Shown in pieces: positions 1-5,556 of a stretch of 15,500 nt of DNA. The notes beneath the pieces are model-generated. The model was not told the origin of the DNA. It saw nothing but the letters and a program-made list of their open reading frames with translations, and did not search any database. The translations under genes were made by a program, and so were the position numbers. The stretch is from Clostridiales bacterium. Its GTDB lineage: Bacteria > Bacillota > Clostridia > Lachnospirales > WRAX01. The first letter of the stretch is position 1. Every line of letters begins with the position of its first letter. Location: NCBI GenBank assembly GCA_031271375.1, contig JAISVU010000321.1:1-15500 (forward strand). Direction: 5' to 3'.

Positions 1-150
1 CTGTTGTATTTGACTGACGTTTTTTAGACCGCATATTGAACCCAAGATTACTATCGTCAGCGCCTCCCCTACGCTGCAAAAATACCCCTTGTGTTCTTTC
101 GTTGTCTCTACGCTTGCACAATATTCAGTGATTTTTGTCATCTTTTCCAT
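1..150 (-). CDS. ISAs1-family transposase, N-terminal fragment (continues past the left edge)
   Basis: Reading the minus strand from an ATG at 150-148 gives 50 codons without a stop down to base 1. The peptide starts MEKMTKITEYCASVETTKEH and continues with GYFCSVGEALTIVILGSICG followed by LKNVSQIQQ. This GYF..S-x-x-EA-x-TIVILGS-x-CG-x-x-NV-x-QI pattern is what I know from the N-terminal domain of ISAs1-type (H-repeat-associated) DDE transposases of Clostridia, which have full lengths of roughly 350-400 residues. The catalytic DDE domain lies outside the window, so I cannot tell whether the copy is intact. No good ribosome binding site precedes the ATG. In the same frame an AAAGGAGG at 212-219 lies further upstream, directly after an in-frame TAA, with only ATA and ATT codons as possible starts behind it. 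The terminal inverted repeat was not identified. Confidence 0.72.
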   Translation of the reverse strand, partial: MEKMTKITEYCASVETTKEHKGYFCSVGEALTIVILGSICGLKNVSQIQQ

Positions 151-200
151 GTGCTTTATTTTACCACAGTTTATTAATTTCGAAAATTGATTTCCGTGGA

Positions 201-277
201 AAATTATCCTCCTTTAAATAAAGTTAAAAATAGATTGTTTTACCAGTCTTATTGACTTACGCCGTCGTTTATCTATA
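201..277 (-). repeat. Left arm of a 77-nt inverted repeat (partner 5244-5320)
   Basis: The reverse complement of 201-277 aligns without gaps to 5244-5320; I count 69 of 77 identical positions. The best block is 251-277, which is identical in both arms and contains the promoter-like TTGACT...TATA core. Identity falls away outside these limits. The arm lies between the transposase gene fragment and the murA upstream region, so it may be an old insertion-sequence flank or a duplicated promoter segment. Which of these is right cannot be told from the window. Confidence 0.88.
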
Positions 278-279
278 AC
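252..279 (+). promoter_or_regulatory. Sigma-A-type promoter reading toward murA
   Basis: TTGACT (252-257), a 16-nt spacer and TATAAC (274-279) form a good housekeeping promoter. Transcription would start near 286 and cross the leader-like region before murA. The same -35 and spacer sequence sits upstream of yajC in the inverted-repeat partner. No gene starts within 300 nt downstream, so the product would be a long leader or a separate small RNA. Confidence 0.55.
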
Positions 280-637
280 TCGACTGTGGCAGATAAACCC
301 GCACACCTTTAGCAAAAGAAGGTTTTGCTTTGAATTAAAAAACGTATGACCCTAAAAAGGAGCCAGATCATCTTCACTGGCTGCACATAATAATTTCAAC
401 CTTAAAAAGCCTTATCGAAGGTACATTTCATGGGTTAGACCCGTTGCACCTTCTTTTGCTTTTAAAGAAGGGTGGTATATTTCATGGCCGAGCGCGGAGG
501 CGACCGCTCCGTCGCCATTCCGCACTAAATATTCACTACAAGACGCGCCTAGGACGAGCCGGACCGTCAGGAGCGCCACTTGATTAACGCGTATACCAAC
601 AGTTATTACAGATAATTAAGAATATGAAAGAATAATG
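280..637 (+). other. Gene-free stretch with competing RNA pairings; possible leader or small RNA
   Basis: No credible ORF on either strand. On the plus strand, 311-323 (AGCAAAAGAAGGT) is perfectly complementary to 448-460. The segment 449-456 can instead pair with 464-471 in an 8-bp hairpin with a 7-nt loop, so the two structures exclude each other. Other small hairpins are AGCCAG/CTGGCT near 361-382, GGGT-TAG-ACCC at 432-442 and GGCGAC/GTCGCC at 499-516. A near-repeat GTAYATTTCATGG occurs at 421-433 and 475-487. The string AAGAAGGGTGGTA (465-477) resembles the first half of a T-box antiterminator, but the usual CCGCG continuation is absent. I do not recognise a known riboswitch family, and no U-tract terminator follows. 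Confidence 0.35.
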
Positions 638-666
638 TTGCAATGACTGATCATGGGTGCTATAAT
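638..666 (+). promoter_or_regulatory. murA promoter, sigma-A type
   Basis: TTGCAA (638-643), exactly 17 nt of spacer, then a perfect TATAAT (661-666). The predicted start is near 673, giving a 5' leader of about 70 nt before the murA TTG codon. It is the strongest promoter-like sequence in the left part of the window and should drive the murA-walJ pair. Confidence 0.8.
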
Positions 667-741
667 AAGCTGTAACAGAATCGTAATGTAATTGTAATAA
701 TACAATACCACTATAAATATAGACCTTTCGGGGGCGATAAA

Positions 742-2025
742 TTGGAACAGCTTATTATATCGGGCAGGAGAAGGCTTCAGGGCAGCATCGCCGTAAGCGG
801 GGCGAAGAACGCGGCCCTCGCGGTCATACCGGCGGCGCTCTGCGCAGGCGCGCCCTGTGTTATCGACAATCTTCCGGTTATCGACGATGTTTTTAACTAT
901 GTTGACATACTGCGGCGCTTGGGCGCCGGCTGCGATTTTTTAGACAGGAACACGCTGCGGATTGACCCCTCCAGCGCTGCTCCAATCCCGGCGGACTTTG
1001 ATTCGGCAAGGAAAATCAGGGCCTCATATTATGTGCTTGGCGCTCTCCTCGGGCGCTTCGGGGAGGCCGCAGTCACGCTTCCCGGCGGCTGCAATTTCGG
1101 TTCAAGGCCTATTGATCTGCATATAAAGGGCTTCGAGGCTTTAGGGGCCGAGGTGCGCATAGAGCACGGCATTGTATACGCCAGGGCGGACAGGCTCGTG
1201 GGGGCGCATGTGTATCTTAACGCCAGCGTCGGGGCCACGATAAACGTTATGCTTGCCGCAATAAACGCCGAAGGCGTTACGGTTATCGAGAACGCCGCGA
1301 GAGAGCCGCACGTCGTAGACGTGGCTAACTTCCTTAACTTTATCGGCGCGGACATCAAAGGCGCCGGCACGGACACGATACGCATCTCCGGCAAAGAGCC
1401 CCTCAGGGGCGGGGATTACACCATCATACCCGATATGATAGAAACAGGCACATATATGATAGCAGGCGCGGTGACGGGCGGCGACGTTACGGTGTCGAAC
1501 ATCATCCCCAAGCATATGGAATCCCTCACGTCAAAGCTCAAGGAAATGGACTGCGGAATAGAAGAGGGCGAGGACGCTATCCGGGTTATGGCACGAGGAC
1601 AGCTTTCCCCCGCCAGTATAAAAACCCAGGTTTATCCCGGCTTCCCAACAGACCTTCAGCCCCAGATGACGGCGCTCCTGGCCACGATAAACGGCGCGAG
1701 CAGCATGACCGAGACCGTGTTTGACAACCGGTTCCAGTATATAGGCGAGCTGGAGCGGCTTGGAGCCAAGATTACACTGGAGGGCCGGACGGCCCTTATC
1801 GACGGCGGCGTGGCGCTGACCGGGGCCGAGGTAACGGCGACGGATCTGCGGGGCGGCATAGCGTTGATTATCGCGGGGCTTTCGGCCTACGGCGAGACGC
1901 GGCTCAATAACGTCCACTATGTTGATCGCGGGTATGAAGATTTTGAGGATAAACTGCGTTATCTCGGGGCGGATATAACGCGCCGCGAGACGGCGGTGTT
2001 TGAGATTCCCGCAGGGATCTTATAA
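742..2025 (+). CDS. murA: UDP-N-acetylglucosamine 1-carboxyvinyltransferase (MurA)
   Basis: MurA transfers enolpyruvate from phosphoenolpyruvate to UDP-GlcNAc in the cytosol, the first committed step of peptidoglycan synthesis. The 427-residue length is typical. Visible landmarks are SGAKNAAL with the substrate-contacting Lys22/Asn23, the KIRAS segment at 91-95, the active-site loop PGGCNFGSRP with Cys117 (the residue alkylated by fosfomycin), and GFPTDLQPQ with Asp304, the equivalent of E. coli Asp305. Cys rather than Asp at 117 predicts fosfomycin sensitivity at the target. The start is TTG at 742, preceded by GGGGG at 730-734 with 7-nt spacing; no ATG fits better. walJ follows after 3 nt. 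Bacillota often carry two MurA paralogues; whether this is the A or Z type cannot be decided here. Confidence 0.97.
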   Translation: MEQLIISGRRRLQGSIAVSGAKNAALAVIPAALCAGAPCVIDNLPVIDDVFNYVDILRRLGAGCDFLDRNTLRIDPSSAAPIPADFDSARKIRASYYVLGALLGRFGEAAVTLPGGCNFGSRPIDLHIKGFEALGAEVRIEHGIVYARADRLVGAHVYLNASVGATINVMLAAINAEGVTVIENAAREPHVVDVANFLNFIGADIKGAGTDTIRISGKEPLRGGDYTIIPDMIETGTYMIAGAVTGGDVTVSNIIPKHMESLTSKLKEMDCGIEEGEDAIRVMARGQLSPASIKTQVYPGFPTDLQPQMTALLATINGASSMTETVFDNRFQYIGELERLGAKITLEGRTALIDGGVALTGAEVTATDLRGGIALIIAGLSAYGETRLNNVHYVDRGYEDFEDKLRYLGADITRRETAVFEIPAGIL

Positions 2026-2028
2026 TCT

Positions 2029-2856
2029 GTGGGTATAGAGTTTTGCCCGCTGGCCAGCGGTTCCAGCGGTAACTGCGCGTATCTTGCGACGGAGAATACC
2101 CGTGTTTTGATTGACGCGGGCCTTAGCGGTGTTAGGATAGAAACGGCCCTCAGGGCCTTAGGCGTTGATCCCCAGGGGCTTGACGCCGTTTTTGTGACCC
2201 ATGAGCACAGCGATCATGTCTCCGGGGCGGGTATTATCGCAAGGCGATACGGCTTGCCTGTTTTCGCTACCGAAGGGACGCTGAAGGCTTCCAGGCGGCT
2301 GTTGGAGCGGCTTAAACGCGGGCAGACGGTATCGGTAATATCCGGCAGCGCCTTTGAGTTTAAGGACATCGTGGTTCGTCCCTTTACGATCCCCCATGAC
2401 GCGGGCGAGCCGGTGGGGTACAATTTCTTCCACGGCGGATTGAAGGTAACGGTGGCGACGGACATGGGGCATATCAGCGACGAGGGCCGGGAGAGCATAT
2501 CCGGCTCAGACGTATTGCTAATTGAATCTAACCACGACATGGATATGCTGCGGAACGGGACGTATCCCTATGTGCTTAAGCGGCGTATTTTGGGCGATAA
2601 GGGGCATCTCTCCAATGTGAGCTGCGGCGTGTTCCTCTCTGAGATAGCGTCCGTCGCGGGAGGGCTCAGGCATGTATACCTGGGCCATCTAAGCGAGGAG
2701 AATAATGATCCGTATCTCGCCTATGAAACCGTGCGGACAATCTTGGAGGCTAACGGGGTGCCGGTGAACGAGAGCGGCGGGATGTCGCTCTACCTGGCCG
2801 ACAGGCACGCGGTGAGCAAGGCGGTTCGGATATTGTCGGAGGGTGAAGGCCAGTGA
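2029..2856 (+). CDS. walJ: WalJ/YycJ-type metallo-beta-lactamase-fold hydrolase
   Basis: A 275-residue metallo-beta-lactamase-fold protein. The N-terminus has the family signature LASGSSGNC, followed by the metal-binding motif THEHSDH (His58, His60, Asp62, His63); further likely ligands are His in TIPHDAGEPVGY and in LGHLSEENND. The family includes YycJ/WalJ of Bacillus, described as a DNA exonuclease with a role in mismatch repair and named for its place in the walRK operon. Here walRK is not adjacent; the gene follows murA after 3 nt and is probably co-transcribed with it. The start is GTG at 2029 with a weak AGGGAT (2013-2018) inside the murA end, so translation may be coupled. The family assignment is firm; the in vivo role is inferred from homologues. 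Confidence 0.9.
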   Translation: MGIEFCPLASGSSGNCAYLATENTRVLIDAGLSGVRIETALRALGVDPQGLDAVFVTHEHSDHVSGAGIIARRYGLPVFATEGTLKASRRLLERLKRGQTVSVISGSAFEFKDIVVRPFTIPHDAGEPVGYNFFHGGLKVTVATDMGHISDEGRESISGSDVLLIESNHDMDMLRNGTYPYVLKRRILGDKGHLSNVSCGVFLSEIASVAGGLRHVYLGHLSEENNDPYLAYETVRTILEANGVPVNESGGMSLYLADRHAVSKAVRILSEGEGQ

Positions 2857-2878
2857 CGGAAATATACTATTTATTTTC

Positions 2879-2950
2879 TCTCTGTGCCTCCGTGCCTCTG
2901 TGTGTAAGGGTTTAAAGATTTTTACGCACAGAGGCACAGAGAGACAGAGA
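2879..2950. repeat. Long hairpin repeat of the CTCTGTGCC type, copy A
   Basis: Arms 2879-2907 and 2922-2950 pair over 29 positions with three mismatches and a G-U pair, around a 14-nt loop. The left arm contains CTGTGCCTCCGTGCCTCTGT, and a second copy lies at 14223-14351. Similar CTCTGTGCCTCTGTG palindromes are known to me as dispersed intergenic repeats in many environmental bacteria, where they are often mis-called as small ORFs. The hairpin fills the gap between walJ and the nitroreductase operon and could also weaken read-through, although no run of T follows it. Confidence 0.85.
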
Positions 2951-2986
2951 CGAGCGGTTATATTTAATAACTAAGGAGGTTAAATC

Positions 2987-3730
2987 GTGAACGAAGTTAT
3001 CAAGAACGAAATAATCAAAAACGGCCGCGCAATGCTGAAACCCAGCTGGGACGAGTGGGACAACACCCAAACAGATATGCAAAAAGGCTTGCCTATACCG
3101 ACGCTTGGAACCGCCGAAGGAAAGCTCATCCCGCTTGCGGATTTCTCCGCGCTTAAAAAGCAGTCGTTATCGTTAATCGATTGTATCCAAAACCGCCGCA
3201 GCGCGCGGAAATATTCGCCGGCCCCGCTGACGTTCGAGGAGCTGTCGTACTTGGTATGGGCGGCCTGCGGCGTAAGCGAGGTACGTAAAGGCACGCCTCT
3301 GCGCACCTACGCCTCCGGCGGCAACACCCAGGCCCTTAACGCCTATATCTGGGCGGATAACGTAACCGGTCTCACAAAGGGGCTCTACCGCCATATGCCG
3401 CTGGAAAACGGACTGGTCTTTATAGGCGGTGAGGAACGAAGAGAGCAGCTGTACGCGGCTTACCAAGCCTTCAACGCCCAAACAGTCTTTATTTGGACTG
3501 CGGTGCCGTACCGCACGGAGTACAGGTATTCCACGGTGACGCACAAGATGATCGCGATGGAAGCCGGGCACGCCTGTCAGAACCTTTATCTTGCGGCGGA
3601 ATCCCTGGGCATGGGCTGCGTTGCGATAGCCGCATACTCCCAGAAAAACGCCGATAAACTGTTGAATCTGCCCGACCCGGAGGAAGAGTTCGTTATCTAC
3701 ATGGCAGCCGCCGGGCGCGTTGCCGAATGA
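2987..3730 (+). CDS. Nitroreductase-family (SagB-like) FMN oxidoreductase
   Basis: A 247-residue protein of the FMN-dependent nitroreductase fold. The conserved NRRSARKY (residues 69-76), which contacts flavin phosphate, is followed by LTFEELSYLVWAACGV. A second FMN-side segment is at 191-217 (EAGHACQNLYLAAESLGMG then CVAIAAY). The length and the T-P-L-R-T-Y-A-S-G-G segment resemble stand-alone SagB-type dehydrogenases; no thiazole/oxazole peptide-modifying genes are near, so a role in peptide maturation is not supported. The substrate is unknown. The start is GTG at 2987 with an excellent AAGGAGGT (2973-2980) and 6-nt spacing. The stop overlaps the Nudix start (ATGA), so it is the first gene of a three-gene operon. 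Confidence 0.88.
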   Translation: MNEVIKNEIIKNGRAMLKPSWDEWDNTQTDMQKGLPIPTLGTAEGKLIPLADFSALKKQSLSLIDCIQNRRSARKYSPAPLTFEELSYLVWAACGVSEVRKGTPLRTYASGGNTQALNAYIWADNVTGLTKGLYRHMPLENGLVFIGGEERREQLYAAYQAFNAQTVFIWTAVPYRTEYRYSTVTHKMIAMEAGHACQNLYLAAESLGMGCVAIAAYSQKNADKLLNLPDPEEEFVIYMAAAGRVAE

Positions 3731-4137
3731 CGGTTTACAATGTTGTAATCGTCTATAACCCTGGGCGGGACAAGGCGCTGATGTGCCTTCGCGCTAAGGA
3801 GCCTTATCTCGGGCTTTATAATCTGCCGGGGGGCAAGGTTGAACCCGGCGAAAGCGGTCTTGACGCCGCATACAGGGAGCTTTTTGAAGAAACGGGCATA
3901 ACCGGCGAAGATATAAGCCTGACATTCTTGATGGAGTTCGTATACCCACTTGCGGACTGCCGCGTAGAAGCCTACACCGGGCGGTTAAAACGGGACGTTG
4001 CCCTCCGCGAGGAGGCGCACAGGCTTTTCTGGCATGAAGTTACTCGGGATTTCTTTGACATGGGCGTCTACGCGGGGGAGGGTAATATCGGCCATATGCT
4101 GGAGCAGGTTAAGCTGTATTGGGATATACTGAAATGA
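3727..4137 (+). CDS. Nudix hydrolase (MutT-like)
   Basis: A 136-residue single-domain protein. The Nudix box G-x5-E-x7-RE-U-x-EE-x-G-U is complete at residues 36-58, with Gly36, Glu42, Arg50, Glu51, Glu54, Glu55 and Gly57. Such enzymes hydrolyse nucleoside diphosphates linked to another group, for example oxidised dNTPs; the substrate cannot be read from the box. The N-terminus NVVIVYNPGRDKALMCLRAK is the usual first strand with a ligand-facing Arg. The ATG overlaps the nitroreductase stop by 4 nt and has no Shine-Dalgarno of its own, which suggests translational coupling. The stop overlaps the next gene's ATG in the same way. Confidence 0.93.
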   Translation: MTVYNVVIVYNPGRDKALMCLRAKEPYLGLYNLPGGKVEPGESGLDAAYRELFEETGITGEDISLTFLMEFVYPLADCRVEAYTGRLKRDVALREEAHRLFWHEVTRDFFDMGVYAGEGNIGHMLEQVKLYWDILK

Positions 4138-4700
4138 GTATTTTGAATGATGGCATAAGGACAGAGCGGCTTATAATCCGCAATCCGCAGCCCGAAGACC
4201 TGGACGGGTGGCACAGGCAGTTCAGCGACCGGGCGAATATGTATTACTTGCAGGACATATGTACGGATTCGCTGGAAGAAACCCGCGAAAGACTTAACAA
4301 CGCGATAGAACAGAGCCGCGCTTATGACCGGACGCGCTATTTTCTTACCGTGGAGCTTGCGGAGACCGATGAATATATTGGCGGCACGGGTTATACGGTT
4401 GAAAAAGAAACCCCCGCGGGAAAGACGGTTCACGCGGGGTATTTCTATCTGCCCGGGTACCACGGGAAGGGTTACGCGACGGAAGCCTTGCGGGCCGTTA
4501 TACGCTTCGCCTTTGAGGAGGGCGGGGTCTATCTGTTCAAGACAGGGCTTTTTGCCGAAAACAAAGCCTCCGAGCGGGTTATGCAGAAGTGCGGGTTGAT
4601 TAAAGACACCGGCTATAAGGAACAGGCGCGGCTTGACGGACGCTGGTGCGACCGGCTCGCCTATCAATTGCTCAAACCCGAGTGGCTTGTTATTCCTTAG
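4134..4700 (+). CDS. GNAT-family N-acetyltransferase (RimJ/RimL-like)
   Basis: 188 residues from the ATG at 4134, which overlaps the Nudix stop as ATGA; an in-frame TTG at 4119 would add five residues but lies deeper inside the upstream gene. The start IRTERLIIRNPQPEDL is characteristic of RimJ/RimL-type acetyltransferases. The acetyl-CoA pyrophosphate loop is PGYHGKGYATEAL (residues 107-119), followed by ENKASERVMQKCGL at 142-155, the usual motif B. The likely substrate is an amine on a protein N-terminus or a small molecule, not determinable here. It is the last gene of the operon; its final 11 bp overlap the 3' end of yajC on the other strand, with no room for a separate terminator. Confidence 0.92.
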   Translation: MSILNDGIRTERLIIRNPQPEDLDGWHRQFSDRANMYYLQDICTDSLEETRERLNNAIEQSRAYDRTRYFLTVELAETDEYIGGTGYTVEKETPAGKTVHAGYFYLPGYHGKGYATEALRAVIRFAFEEGGVYLFKTGLFAENKASERVMQKCGLIKDTGYKEQARLDGRWCDRLAYQLLKPEWLVIP

Positions 4701-5190
4701 CCTTCTCTTTATCCTTCTCTTCCTTTTTATCCTTCTTTTTCTCATCCTCGTCGGTTATTTCTCTGTTGGGCGGCGACATGTCGGGCGTCTTTATCCCCAG
4801 GACATCCGATTTCCTCACAGGCACGCGCACGCCGCGGTTATCGCCGAACTCGATGATAAACGCGTCGCTGCCGACATCTACAATTTTGCCGTAGAAGCCC
4901 GCGGTCGTAAGCACTTTATCGCCCACCCTCAAGGCCTGCTGCATCTCACGCTGGGCTTTGTCGCGCTTACGCTGAGGCCGTATGAGGAAGAAATACATCG
5001 CCACAAACAGCCCGCCCCATATGACGATCTGGGGCAATATATCCATAAAACCTCCGCCCGCGGGGGGCGTGGCGGTCTGCGTTCCATCTGCGGCCGCGTT
5101 GGTCACGGTCGTGGCGGCATTGCCGGTATTGTCGATAGCCAGCCATATAGCGGCGGAAGCGTTTTGCAGCAGGGTTGATAAAAAGTTCAT
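4690..5190 (-). CDS. yajC: YajC, Sec translocase accessory subunit
   Basis: YajC is a small membrane protein of the SecDF-YajC complex that assists preprotein translocation. The core is recognisable: one transmembrane helix at about residues 51-70, then FFLIRPQRKRDK, then the cytosolic domain with LRVGDKVLTTAGFYGKIVDV. At 166 residues it is longer than the usual 85-120. There is an Ala/Thr/Gly-rich N-terminal extension of about 48 residues and a tail of almost only Lys, Glu and Asp (about residues 147-166). The start ATG at 5190 is supported by AAAGGAG (5199-5205); an internal Met49 would give a conventional length but lacks that signal. secD/secF, tgt and queA, its common neighbours, are absent. 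It is transcribed alone from the promoter at 5240-5269. Confidence 0.93.
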   Translation of the reverse strand: MNFLSTLLQNASAAIWLAIDNTGNAATTVTNAAADGTQTATPPAGGGFMDILPQIVIWGGLFVAMYFFLIRPQRKRDKAQREMQQALRVGDKVLTTAGFYGKIVDVGSDAFIIEFGDNRGVRVPVRKSDVLGIKTPDMSPPNREITDEDEKKKDKKEEKDKEKAKE

Positions 5191-5239
5191 TAAAGCAGCT
5201 CCTTTGTAAGTTCCGTAAGATCGCGTTTGTGATTGCCTT

Positions 5240-5269
5240 ATTATATAGATAAACGACGGCGTAAGTCAA
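5240..5269 (-). promoter_or_regulatory. yajC: yajC promoter, sigma-A type
   Basis: On the minus strand TTGACT (5269-5264) and TATAAT (5245-5240) are separated by 18 nt; an overlapping TATATA gives 16 nt. The predicted start lies near 5233, about 40 nt before the yajC ATG. The -35 and spacer are identical to the promoter at 252-279, because both sit inside the inverted repeat. Confidence 0.72.
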
Positions 5270-5320
5270 TAGGACTGGTAAAATAATTTATTTTTAACTT
5301 TATTTTAGGGGATATAATTT
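5244..5320 (+). repeat. Right arm of the 77-nt inverted repeat (partner 201-277)
   Basis: Matches the reverse complement of 201-277 at 69 of 77 positions without gaps. The yajC promoter lies at its inner edge. The outer part, read on the plus strand, is A/T-rich (TTTTTAACTTTATT) and then diverges. No transposase coding sequence follows this arm, unlike the left one. Confidence 0.88.
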
Positions 5321-5495
5321 TCTGTCTCAAATTGCAAAAATAATCATATTCGCGCTCACTTTTTAATTTGTTTTGTCGCTTTGCTTATCGTCCGCATTAT
5401 TCAATACCGGATGGAAGCATTCTATTAAGACACTTGAAATCCTTGCTTTTAAGCGTTCGTCGGGCTTTAACTACTTTTTACTGTAAAAGTCAGGG
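5321..5495. other. A/T-rich intergenic stretch, no supported gene
   Basis: This piece lies between the repeat arm and the palindrome upstream of the protease gene. Its base composition is clearly richer in A/T than the flanking genes. The only protein-like reading is a 36-codon open stretch on the minus strand (5363-5470) with residues such as LKARISSVLIECFHPVLNN, bounded by stops and without a start codon; it could be a gene remnant. I see no terminator for the convergent or divergent units. Confidence 0.4.
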
Positions 5496-5519
5496 CACTG
5501 TTAAGATATCTTAACAGTG
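5496..5519. promoter_or_regulatory. 24-bp perfect palindrome upstream of the protease promoter, candidate operator
   Basis: CACTGTTAAGAT is followed directly by its exact reverse complement, a 24-bp palindrome without a loop. It ends one base before the place where the -35 element of the protease promoter would lie (about 5520-5525). A loopless dyad in this position is typical of a dimeric regulator's binding site rather than a terminator. The regulator is unknown. Confidence 0.55.
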
Positions 5520-5539
5520 GAGTAAAGCCTGTCCATTTG

Positions 5540-5548
5540 TGATATAAT
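5540..5548 (+). promoter_or_regulatory. Extended -10 promoter of the protease operon
   Basis: TGATATAAT (TG at 5540-5541, TATAAT at 5543-5548) is a consensus extended -10 element; the matching -35 position (GAGTAA) is poor. Transcription would start near 5555, almost at the ATG at 5557. This bears on the choice of start codon for the protease. Confidence 0.55.
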
Positions 5549-5556
5549 TATCCAAT

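Noticed and set aside
465..516. T-box riboswitch upstream of murA
   Set aside because: AAGAAGGGTGGTA resembles the antiterminator motif, but the CCGCG half, a recognisable specifier stem and a terminator are missing, and the downstream gene is not an amino-acid or tRNA gene.
487..541. Short ORFs around 487-541 on both strands
   Set aside because: Fewer than 20 codons, no ribosome site, and they coincide with GC-rich hairpins.
2689..2937. Minus-strand 82-codon ORF with an HTEARRHREK-like N-terminus
   Set aside because: It is a translation of the hairpin repeat plus antisense walJ; the HTEARRHRE string is a known artefact of this repeat class.
2987..3730. Thiazole/oxazole-modified peptide biosynthesis locus, from the SagB-like nitroreductase
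   Set aside because: No YcaO/cyclodehydratase, precursor peptide or exporter gene nearby; neighbours are Nudix and GNAT genes.
4068..4745. Minus-strand 225-codon ORF
   Set aside because: Antisense shadow of the GNAT and Nudix genes; its Lys/Arg-rich start only mirrors the yajC tail region and it shows no family motif.
4633..5178. Plus-strand 181-codon ORF with a Leu/Phe-rich start
   Set aside because: Antisense to yajC, whose motifs, Shine-Dalgarno and promoter are convincing.
5363..5470. Minus-strand open stretch of 36 codons (LKARISSVLIECFHPVLNN)
   Set aside because: Protein-like in composition but without a start codon or ribosome site, and stop-bounded; at most a remnant.
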